The position numbers were made by a program, and so were the translations under genes. The notes under the pieces were generated by a model. That model had not been told where the DNA came from. It searched no databases and worked only from the letters and a program-made list of their open reading frames with translations. From Mixophyes australis (lineage: Eukaryota > Chordata > Amphibia > Anura > Limnodynastidae): a stretch of 64,000 nucleotides of DNA. This document shows, piece after piece, positions 25,967 to 37,900 of this stretch (position 1 is its first letter; each line of letters starts with the position of its first letter). The DNA is taken from contig JAVHZZ010000004.1 in NCBI GenBank assembly GCA_036250195.1, positions 164,588,869 through 164,652,868 of the forward strand, written 5' to 3'.

Positions 25967-28900
25967 GTGTCATCCATACCAGAGAAACCTCCTGTATTTC
26001 AAAAGGGTCAGACATCATCTTTACGATTTTAAAGAAACCAATCTATTCTTCTGAAGCCAACTTGGTGTCTAAGATGACACTCAGCATAGATATTTGTACC
26101 TTGAGTGTAGCTAAGGCAAGGCCTTTGCTGAAACCATCCTGAAGGAAGTCAAGGATTCGTGGAATAGTTGCTGCAGCTGGATTAAATTTATAGTCACACC
26201 CATAAATTTCCTCCAAATTATATAATAGATTATTGAAGAGTTCTTCTTTCTGGCTTATAATAGTGTATTGTTCACTTGCTCTAAGACTACCTTATGTCTG
26301 CACAGTTCCTGCTCAATCTTCATGGCATTAAGGCTAGCCGCTCTGGATTTAGATGACGAATTGGACCTTGGTGTAGGAAATGTGGCCAAAAAGGCAGATG
26401 CCATGGGTGCTTTCAGAGCATCTCCCAGGCTACAGGAAACCACGGACAGAGTGGTAAAATGGAAGGGTCACTATAAATTTGTTTTTTATTTTCTGATATT
26501 TGTTTAGAATGTGAGCAATGAGTGGAAACGGAGGAAAGACACAACCCAGGTGCAATGCCCATGGAACTTAGAGTGTCTATTCCCTACGTTCCTTGAATCA
26601 TGTGTTGAGAGGAGAACATGGGTACTTTGGTATCTTTGTTTGTAGCCATAATTTCGACTGAGGTAATAACTATTATGTACTGTTTGCCTGCTACATGCAA
26701 TGCAGAGAGTGACTTCAGGTTTTTCTCTGTCCAACACATGATTTTTTTAACTTCCCCCATCTTGGTTCTGCTTCTAGTACCTCCCTGGTGGTTTATGAAC
26801 GACAACAGTCTCTTTGTCTGAGAATATTCTGAGATACTCCACTTATTAGATGAAGATGTAGGTGCTTAATTGCCTTTTACATTGCTCTAATATGTGTAGA
26901 AAATACCACATTCTGATTAATCAAGAACAACAACCCCTGTGTCATACAGTTTATTGAACTGCCTGGGCTATACTTGAGGAGTATGTTAAAAGATCATTAA
27001 TGTTCAGTAACTGATTGTGCAATAAGTTTAAATATACTACTATACATTTATAGTGAGAGATTTTCAAGGACTGTCTTAGACAATACATGTAGACTAGCAT
27101 GGACATCTGTATAAAGTGTCTCTCCCTACAAAGGACATGGCTATGCTTTATTTCAATGTGGTCCCAGATGAAATAAGAAGCTTTTTTAAATCAACTCTCC
27201 ATCTTTCTATCCATGGGATCCCTCGGGGATCCCCCATCTTCAAGAGGGATAGTAGCTCTGGCTGACATACTGAATACAGGTGCATCCACTGTAAGCACCA
27301 AGCTCCCTTTCTGCACCTCTTCATCATTGAAGGGATAGATACCTAATCACTGAGTTAGACCGATGCTTTTCCACCTGTGCCCAATCCATAGGAATAGGTT
27401 CTTTCACTACTTGATGAACTATATATATGTTTGAGAACAATATTCACATTGTCTAGATTAAGCATCCTATGTTGTTCTTTAATCTCCCCAGATTCATTAT
27501 TAGAGGAGTCAAAGGCTCCACAGACTTTATGTTGCTGTGCTTTATCATGCTCATTGATCATAGTATCATTTAAATATAAAAATATACATAATGAGAATGT
27601 GTTCATATGTAAATACAATGAGGAACACTTATAAAAATAAGTGTCAGGGATAAATAACATTATTAACAAAAAAATGTATATAAATATTATTATTATCATT
27701 TATTTATATAGCGCCACTAATTCCACAGCGCTGTACAGAGAACTCACGTCAGTCCCTGCCCCATTGGGGCTTACAGTCTAAATTCACTAACACACACACA
27801 GACTAGGGTCAATTTGTTAGTAGCCAATTAACCTACCAGTATGTTTTTGGAGTTTGGGAGGAAACCGGAGCACCCGGTTGAAACCCACGTACACGGGGAG
27901 AACATGCAAACTCCACACAGATAAGGCCATGGTCGGGAATTGAACTCATGACCCCAGTGCTGCAAGGCAGAAGTGCTAACCACTTAGCCACCGTGCTGCC
28001 CAAAACATATAGTTTTGACTTATTCAATGTGCTGCACTACTTAGAGAAGTTAAACCCTACCCCTTTTAAAGACAGAATTAGAAAACTGTCACTTAGGTTG
28101 CAAAGATGAAAAAATCTGAAATTATAATTACACGGATAGTTAGATATAGATGAAGTTACTAGTGTCCTAAAAACGTACAATGTTTTCATTTTCAGGCACA
28201 AAAATGTAATGTGCAAATTACTTTGGTTACATCCATGATACAGAAACATGATGAACTCTGCTTCTTATGACTTTTACAACCTACTCTGTATGAGACTCTC
28301 ATTTGTTGCAGAATACTTACAAAGGTGAGTAATCTGTACAGGGATCTGCAATGCTGCCATTGAACTCTGTGAAAGGCCTGGGCTGTCCTCCAAGTGAGCT
28401 ACTCTTATCTGAACATGCTGCACACTGGAGTTCCCGCTCTGGGAATGGATAGCCGTTTTGTTCTCCAGCTCCTGAGAACCCAGGAGAGTAGCTTGGTTTT
28501 CATGTAACTGCCGCAAACCTTTAATTAACACTGAGAACATAAGTACATTTATCGTTAAACAAGGCTTCCAGTAAATACCACATTCTGATTAATGAAGGGC
28601 AACTTCCCCTGTGTCAGTTTATTTAAAACAATTGCACAATCAATTAATGAACAGTAATGATCTTTTAACACACTCCTCAAGTATAGCCCAGGCAGTGCAA
28701 TAGATTGCTAAAACATTTATAGTGAGAAGCTTCCAAGGACTGTGTCAATGGTGGGTGATTGCTAGAAATACATCAGTATGAATATATGCTGTAGACATTG
28801 AAAAAGCATGATTGAAAAGATGTGATGAAGTATTTATTAAATAATGCCAATGCTGAATTAGGGGACTACTTATTCTGCATTAGCATAAAAAGTTTGATAA

Positions 28901-31900
28901 TGATGATAGACAGTAACAACAAAAGTACATGGGCAAATTTTTCCCATTTTCTTTGACATATTGGGGGACACAGGCAGTTGGCTTGAGCTTGTCACCATAG
29001 GATGTAGAATAAGAGGCTCTGCCTCTTCCCTTAGTTTTCCATGCAGCTCCTGCATTCTATTACTTTACCACATGTAAAGCCTGTAAAGGCAGGAGAACAA
29101 GATGAGTATGAAGATTAGTTCACCAGGTATTTAACTGGGAGGACAGAGGCATTGGGAATGACCCAAAGTAGCTCAAAATGTCAAGTAAGTAATGCCTGGA
29201 AAGGAAATGCTATCAAAATCGCTAAACAACGGCAACACTGGTGTGATAAAATTCATCCTTGTAGCTACCTTACACGCCTGGTATTTTGAGAGATGAGGAA
29301 GCAACTGGGAGAACATTTTCTCCTAGTAGAAAGTATAGTGGAATTGACCAGAAAACCACTGCAAACCAAACTGAAGTCTAGAAAGACATAAGAAATCTTT
29401 AACACTAGAAACTTCACTTTGGAAATAGTCCATTTCTTCTAGCTCATGTTTGAAAAAAATCGAATGGGAAGGAGACACAAAGTCCCATTTAATGTACAGC
29501 AAAATTCTGATAGGCTGAATTAACTGCAAGTACTTTTCCGACAAGGAGCCAACGATGTGACAAAGTTAACAAGATGAAGGAGATCCATGGAAATAGTAGG
29601 GAAAGAAAACCGTTTCATCTTAAAGTATCTTATCAACTAGATGTGAAAGCTAAATCATACACGCAGAACAAAATGAACATTTCTATAAATTCATTATTGT
29701 ATGCATTAACTATCTATTACAATGTATTGGTCAGTGGAGAGGAAGCGATGCAGAAAAACATTTCTACCATAAAACAGTGAATTACAATCACCAACATAGT
29801 ATGGTGACTCATGTATAGTCTTTCACACAGACATTATAGGGCTTCATGCAGAACTGAATGCAACTAGGGCATAATATATTCGTTTTTACTTTTATTAAAA
29901 CTTAAAAAAGAAGGGGGGTGGGGGGACTTAAAAAAAGGAATGAAAGGGACCGGAAGGAGTTTTGAGGTGTCCTGTGCTCCTGTTTTATAAGAAATGTCAA
30001 TAAATCAGTAAGTAGAAGCAAGGAATATCTATAGGCAACCCAAAAAATGCTAAAGATGATAAAGTAACCTCTATAAGTGTCTGATTCTTTAAAGATTAGC
30101 CAGTTAAACCAGGTAGTGGTAAACTCGACTCTTCCTATAAAATCGTACATAATTCCTATTATCTGCTGAATTCCTGTGACCTACAGATAATAGCTAACTC
30201 TGTAATCTATCCCCTGGCTGTGCTGTGTTGAACCCAGCACACTGTGGCAAGGCTGTGACTGATCCCCTGCAAGGATCTGGTTAAGGGTTCAGGCTGCCCT
30301 AAGCTAATACACTCATAGTGCCCCCTCACTTTCCACATCAGGCTAATATGCGGTATGTAAAAAAGAAATCACCCTTACTTTAAAGTCTGACTGCTTTTAC
30401 CCTTCCACTAATGTTTACATTCCAGTGTTTTTGAAGCTCAGCTTTTAGAAAGAGTCACGACGATCTTTGTCACTCATGTCGCTTTCATTAAAATCAGACC
30501 TGTATAGTAGAACGGAGGCGTGAAATAGCACTACTGAGGGTGAAGATGGGAATGTCACGCCTGCTCCTGTCATCTTCCTCGTCTCTTCTATTGCTTATCC
30601 TCAAGCAAGTGTCCACCAAAGGATGACTCTTTTTATTCAGCCTTTACCATGGGAATACCTTCCTACATTTTTAATTCATGTTTTCATTTTACTTTGGAAA
30701 ACAAATGACAAAACAAATTTATGCCTTTCCCTGTTACAATTTTATACCTTCAAAAATTGTGCGCCCCCACAAAAGCCTTGTGCCCTAGGCTGCAGCCTAG
30801 TCAGTTTATTGAATAATCAGGCCCTGTACCCTGCAGTCCTGAAACAAAGTAAGTTGTCAGGAGAAACCAGCCCCAGTCATCAACAAAGAGGTGCTGTAGA
30901 AGCTACACACTGAGAAGTAATCTATGTCAGGTGGTGGTGAAGGAGCCTGGTGGTGTCAGCGACTACAGTGTCTGGTGGCCAAGTGGGACCTGTAGAGTAA
31001 CGGCATGTTACTGACGATAAAAGGGATCTCAAGACAAATCTGTAAATACACTTTACCTGCAGACAAAGTGGCAGAGTAAGCACACCACCTGCCACAGATG
31101 AAACTGGTGGCAGTAAGAAAAGGGGGCAATGTAAGTGCATCCTGTCACATCCTCACTCCCTGCAATGCTGCTGCTCCGCATTTACTCAGAGGGAAACTGA
31201 TCATACATCAGTTCTCATCTGAGTACTTGTGTGCCGCACCTGAGCCCTCTTGATCAGGTGACCTGATCTGTTTCAATGTCCTGATTCACGCAGGGCATGG
31301 AACCCTGAGAGTAAGGTGCAATCAGGGCCTGATTAAGGGTTCTGGCCGCCCTAGGCTAATACGGCCGCAGCGCCCCCCCCCCCCCCCCCCCCTCCCCCTC
31401 CTCCGAATATAGAGGTGTATAGGAACACTCCTGAATATGAATGTTCAGGTGTATTCTCCAGCATTCAAATTTAGACAGATTGTGCCATTGTCTCTTACCT
31501 GTCCTTGCTCTTCTCTCTTGCAACTTTGTTATCCTCTCGCTGGCTTCTGGAAAGTTGGCGTCCTTTTTTGAAAATGCAAAAATGTATTATAATGAAAACC
31601 CTGAATGATTAGGCCCTTTAGTTAAAACAAAACACTCCATTATGGCCAGCTAAAAGTACCCCATTGGACAGGCATATATAAGCAATATCTGAATATTTGT
31701 TGTCAATCAAATACAAACCTCTACCAGCCCCATCTCACTAATATTTAGTATTCTAGTGATTGCTGAGACCACCCATGTGACCACCACACAATCATGAGAT
31801 TCTGCCCCCCAAAGCTGATCTATTTTTTAAATACCCCCTGCAGCCATTTTCCTTAACCACAACCCCTCCCACAGCCATTTTCCTTAACCCCTGCTGCAGC

Positions 31901-34900
31901 CATTTTCTTTACCTCCCACCCTGCATCCATCCCCCTTGCAGCTATTTTCCTTACCTCCACTCTGCTAGCTAGCTATCCCCCCCCCCATCACATCAAAACT
32001 CCCCCAGTCACATATATCAGCCCCCCTCCTCTGCTCTCCTTCATACATATCAACCTCTCTACCTCCCTATAGATTTTCATGGCAGCCCCCCCCCCTCCCA
32101 CCCTATAGATTTGTATGACAGTCCCCCTCTCCCTCCCTATACATATGCATGACAGTCCCCCCTCTCCCTTCCTATAGATATGCAGGGTAGTTCCCCCCCT
32201 CCCTATAGATATGCAGGGTAGTTCCCCCCCCCTTCCTATAGATATGCAGGGCAGTTCCCCCTCCCTATAGATATGCAGGGCAGTTCTCCCCCTCCCTATA
32301 GATATGCAGGGCAGTTCCCCCCCTCCTTATAGATATGCAGGGCAGTTTCCCCCCCCCTCCCTATAGATATGCAGGGCAGTTCCCCCCCTCCCTATAGATA
32401 GGCAGGGCAGTTTCCCCCCCCCTCCCTATAGATAGGCAGGGCAGTCCCCCCCCCCCTCCCTATAGATATGCAGGGCAGTTCCCCCCCCCCCCTCCCTATA
32501 GATATGCAGGGCAGTTCCCCCCCTCCCTATAGATATGCAGGGCAATTCCCCCCCCCCCTCCCTATAGATATGCAGGGCAGTTCCCCCCCCCCTCCCTATA
32601 GATATGCAGGGCAGTCCCCCCCCCTCCCTATAGATATGCAGGGCAGTTCCCCCCTTCACTTACCTGTAGTTGTGCCAGCGTCGCTCCTCTCCTCAGATCA
32701 GCAGATAGGAAGTGAAGACGTCCTGCTTCCTGTCTGCTGCACAGCAACAGGCAGCCTGGCGATTGGCTGTGTGTTGCTAACCACTGACCACCAATGCTTT
32801 TGATCGTCGAGCCCTCCACCCCCCCCGCGGCGACCCCCCCCCCTCCCCCACCCCGAAAAAAAAAATGAATGAAGAAAAAATAATAAAATAAAAAAAATAA
32901 TAATAAAAAAAAAAAATACCCACAGTGCCGCGCCTAGTGGTTGATCAGGCCCTGGGTGCAATGTACATCTTGCAATGTAAGAGAGCAATGTATCTTTGTT
33001 GAACTCTGCACTAGAGAACCACTGCAAAAATAGCATACTGCAGCTCCTAAGCGAAGTTGCATGCATCTCAAGATTCATCCAGCTCTTTATATCTGTAGCA
33101 TTTGTGCCAGGTCAAGGGCAGGCGCACTTACATCCACATACACAGAACCCAGTCGTAAGTGCAATGAAACATTGAAAACATTTGTTTTCAAAGGAAAAAA
33201 TGCATCTGCCATTAGGTCACAAACTTATTTTTGTAAATATGCACACAAAAATCCTATAATATATGGACAAACAATGAAGAAAGTACCCAGCAGTTTCAGA
33301 GGTGAATTTACAGTCAACCAATCAGAAGCGGTTAGCTACTGCTGGCAATCATCATCACTAGGCTGGTGCAAATATTAATATGCTATAAAAGGAATATCTG
33401 AACACGCCCTTACTGTTCTCGGCTTACATTAGGACACTCCTTTCCTCCCCATCTCGCCTCTTCAAGCGTAAGCAGGCGCTAGTGTGGACACATGCAACTC
33501 TGCATAGGAACCTCTAAAAAAAATGTTGTGGGTATGCGCAGAGTTTAAACATGCAATTCACTCTACACAAATGGGCACAAGTTCAATTGTACACCAGACC
33601 CATAAGCTGTGAATTAAATAAAAATACAGGTTATATGAAAACTCAAAAATAATAAAACTAAAAGAATAAAGACCATAATATCTAACTTTAAATATGGTAA
33701 ATGTAAATGTCAGTATTTGCACATTTTAAAGGTACTAAACCTCACCCAAGCCTCTTCAAGTAGTGTGTCAGTTTTGGTGACTCAATTCAAGGCGATTACT
33801 AGATGATACAGATGTTTCCTGGACTCTCAGATAAATGCTGGCGCTGTGATCCCTGGAGATCCATGGCATATCTGGTGGAGATGCTCAAGGCTCAAACCAT
33901 TTTGGAGGGAGGCAATTAAAATCTTTAAGGAGAGACTGTGAGTGGGGGTGCAAGTGGGTCCAGATTTCTGGAATCTAAACAAGATTAAGGCTCCTATTTC
34001 TGCATCTAAGGAATTGGTTCCATAGCTTAGACTTCTATGTGTTGATGGAAGATATCACCTTTGCCGCATTAGACAGAAAAGAGGATTTATGTACTTACGT
34101 TAAATCCGTTTCTCTGATTCCGTCTGGGGGACACTGCTTTACCATGGGTTGTGGAGGGGAGCTGGGAGTTGGCACCTAACTAGTTAACTTTAGTGCTGCT
34201 GATAGACCCCTCCCCTCTACAATCCCCCTGCCTCTTCCTGTACAATCCAGTTAGTTTTAAAAAGCCCCAGGAGAAAAAAGGGCAGTCAAACAAGAGCACA
34301 CAGAAGAATAACAGAAGGGAGGGATCGCAGTGTCCCCCAGACGGAATCAGAGAAACGGATTTAACGTAAGTACATAAATCCTCTTTTCTCTTTCATCCAG
34401 TCTGGGGGACACTGCTTTACCATGGGGACGTTCTAAAGCAGCCCCTAAAGGGTGGGACTACTCTGAATATCTTGCTCGCAAAGCATTACGAGCGAAATTT
34501 GTATCGGCTGATGCAAAGACATTAAATTGATAAAATTTAGTAAACGTATGGACAGAGGACCAAGTGGCTGCCCTGCAAAGCTGGTCCGCAGAAGCACCAT
34601 TCCTTGCTGCCCACGACGCCCCTACCGATCTGGTGGAATGGGCTGTGATTCTCTCCGGCACAGGACGGCTAGCCTTTATATAAGCCTGTCTGATGGTAGA
34701 CGTAATCCATCTTGCAATGGACTGTTTTGAGGCTGGCCAGCCTCTTTTATTAGCGTCATAAAGGACAAATAGAGAGTCAGTACGTCTAATCTGGGAAGTT
34801 CTCTTAACATAAATGCGGAGAGCCCTAACCACATCTAACTTTTCCATCGATAGCTGATCCGCATGGGAAGAAGATGAGAAAACCGGAACTACAATTTCCT

Positions 34901-37900
34901 GGTTGAGGTGAAAAGCCGACACTACTTTTGGTACGAAAGAAGGGAGAGTTCTTAACACCGCTCTGTCCTCGTGGAAAACCAAATATGGTTCCCTACAGGA
35001 CAGAGCTCCTAATTCAGAAACTCTATGAGCCGAAGCGATAGCCAAAAGAAAGAGGACCTTCCAGGTCAACCACTTTAAGTCTGCCTTGCTCAAAGGTTCA
35101 AAGGGGGGGCCTTTGAGCATATCCAGCACCATGTTGAGATCCCATGGAGCTGTAGGAGGGACATAGGGAGGCTGGATATGTAAAACTCCCTGGAAAAAAG
35201 TCCTAATGTCTGGCAATTCGGCTAATTTCTTATGAAAAAATACCGAAAGTGCCGAAACCTGGACCTTTAGGGAACCTAACCTAAGGCCTGCTTCCAGGCC
35301 ATTTTGAAGGAAGGCTAATAGACGGGAAAGCTGAAAGGAGGACGAGTGGCACGTCCTATTTTCGCACCATCTAATGTAGGCCTTCCAAATCCGGTGATAG
35401 ATACGAGAAGAAACTGGTTTCCTGGCTCGCAACAGGGTCTGAATTACACTGGGTGAAAAACCTATAGCCTTCCAGAGGCTGGCTTCAACAGCCATGCCGT
35501 TAAATTGAGCTGAGGTACATTCTGGAAATGGAATGGACCTTGCAGAAGCAGGTTGTTTCGATACGGAAGGCGGAACCCCGGCCCTTCCGCCATAGATATG
35601 ATGTCTGCGTACCACACTCGGCGCGGCCAAGAGGGAGCGACTAAAATTACTGGCAGAAGGCCCTGCCGAACTCGTCTGAGTACTCGAGGAAGCATGGGAA
35701 TTGGGGGAAACAGGTATCCCAACTGAACTCCCATGACATCGTCAAAACATCCACTGCCGCCGCTAAGGGATCCCTTGCCCTTGCGCAAAACCTGTGGACC
35801 TTCCGGTTGTGTCTGGAGGCCATGAGGTCTATGTCCGGAAGACCCCACCTGAGAACCAGAGACTGGAAGACTTCCGGGTGTAGAGACCACTCCCCCGGCA
35901 TCATCTGGTTTTGACTTAAATAGTCCGCCTCCCAGTTTTCTATTCCTGGAATGAAAACTGTCGATATTGCTGGGACATATTGCTCTGCCCAAACAAATAT
36001 CTGGGCTGCAATCTCCATAGCCGCTGCACTCCTGGTTCCTCCTTGTCTGTTGACATATGCCACGGCCGTGGCATTGTCGGACTGAATTTTTACCGGTTGG
36101 CCCTGAAGAAAAGACTGGGCTCCCCGGAGAGCCAAGAGAATGGCCTTCAATTCCAAAACATTTATCGCTAGAGTTGATTCTTGAGGCGACCAAATTCCTT
36201 GGAGGCAGAGGTGAAGGATTACCGCCCCCCAACCCTTCAGGCTGGCGTCTGTCGTGGCTATGATCCATGACCATTGTGCGAAGGACTTTCCCACGCTCAA
36301 GTTGTTCAGACACATCCACCACTGAAGAGATTCTCTCGCTTTCTGGGATAGAGAGATCTTTTGACTTTTCAGGAGTAGGTGTGATCCTGACCACTTCGAT
36401 AGCAGATCCCATTGGAAACATCGAGAATGGGCTCGACCGAAGGGAATGGTTTCGAAGGAGGCCACCATCTTTCCGAGTAGCCTTATGCACAAGTGCATTG
36501 AGGGGCTGGGGGAAGATAAGACCTGGGAGGTAACCGACTGAATAGAGGAGATTTTCTCTACTGGGAGAAACACTCTTTGCTTTCTTGTGTCCATGATGAG
36601 TCCCAGGAATACCATGCGCTGACACGGGATCAACTGGGATTTTTTTGAATTTATCAGCCAACCGTGGCCCTCTAGAACTGCCTGGGTGAGGGACAGGTGA
36701 TAACGCAGGCAAGCTTCTGAGGAAGCCTTGATGAGTAGGTCGTCCAAATAAGGAACGACCTGAACTCCCTGCAGGTGAAGACATACTGCCATAACTGACA
36801 TAATCTTCGTGAAGACCCTTGGCGCAGTTGAGAGGCCAAAGGGGAGGGCCCGAAACTGATAGTGAACAGACCCTACCGAGAATCTGAGAAGAGACTGGTG
36901 GTGGATCCAGATGGGAATGTGGAGATAAGCGTCCTTTATATCTATGGACGCCATGAACTGATCTACCTGTAGGCCGTTTATTACTGACCTCAGAGATTCC
37001 ATCCGAAATTTGTCCACCCTTAAGTGAACATTGAGGCCCTTTAAGTTTAGGATGGGCCAAAAGGAGCCGTCCGGCTTCTTGACTAGGAACAGGTTTGAAT
37101 AAAAACCCCTTCCTTTCTGTCCATCTGGCACTCTGCAGATGACCTGCTGGAGTAAAAGGGAAGCGACACAATCCTGTATAGCTTGTCTTTTTAAAGGATC
37201 CTGAGGTAGCGGGGTTTGGAAGAAACGCTGTGGAGCCGGGCCCAATAGGTCTATTCTGTACCCATCTGAAATGATTTTCCGAATCCAAGGATCTTGGGAA
37301 GACGCTGTCCACTGTTTTTGAAACAGGGACAGACGTCCTCCCACTGGCGGCCCCTGTAGTACAGGTTGGTCGTCAGGACGCAGGCTTTTCCTGGGTCTTA
37401 GCGGCCTGGCGCTTAGAAGCAAACGAGGATCTTCCTCTGGAGGAGGAGCCTCGGGAATTAGATTGCCTTCCTCTGAAGGACTGACCCCTCTGGAAGGAGG
37501 TCCCATGAAAGGGCTGCCGGAAGGAGCTATTTCTCTGAGCGCGGCTTCTGTTAGCGTATACTGGCAAAGAAGTGCTTTTGCCCCCCCGTAGCCTGGGAAA
37601 TGAGGGTATCCAATTCCGGGCCGAATAAGCCCGCTGCAGAAAAGGGGGTGGTTTCAACGGACCGCTTTGACTCCGCATCACCTTCCCAGGATTTCAGCCA
37701 TAGTGTTCTCCTTGCTGAAATGGAGGCCGCCTGAATGGCAGAGGAAACCGCCGCTGAATTCTGGGCCGCCTCATAAATATACCCCGAAGCTTTCTTTAAA
37801 TGTAAAGCAAGGGGAAGGAGCTCGGAGTCCTGTAAAGCTTCTGCCAGCTGGTCTGCCCATGCTTCCATGGCTTTTGCTACCCAGGCTGAAGCAAATGTGG

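Larger units (their letters stand above)
24430..27500 (-). mobile_element. Decayed DIRS-type element D5, split by a LINE
   Basis: Translating the - strand gives scattered recombinase blocks ([20 protein letters not shown] at about 26170-26110; LRTNPTF and [23 protein letters not shown] text, frame-shifted, at 24700-24550). It also gives gag-like text at 27430-27180 ([36 protein letters not shown]), which parallels the [12 protein letters not shown]...TTDRRVES segment of D2 gag. The LINE copy B (24792-25964) sits inside the recombinase part. RT was not found, so this may be an internally deleted or very old copy. Boundaries are uncertain. Confidence 0.6.

Noticed and set aside
27950..28003. 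tRNA gene suggested by A- and B-box-like sequence
   Set aside because: These boxes are the degenerate tRNA-like head of a SINE; no complete cloverleaf is present.
32060..32655. Regularly spaced repeats as a possible CRISPR array
   Set aside because: The units are contiguous with no unique spacers, vary in length by C-run slippage, and the context is a vertebrate intron.
32426..32803. Open frames with a repeated HIYREGGG- or [12 protein letters not shown] peptide
   Set aside because: They are translations of the C-rich minisatellite on both strands and end with the array; there is no sign of a gene.
35462..37312. 616-residue open frame overlapping the D3 RT
   Set aside because: Most of it is a shadow of the RT/RNase H frame; only its last part (below about 35730) is real, as the frameshifted connection domain.
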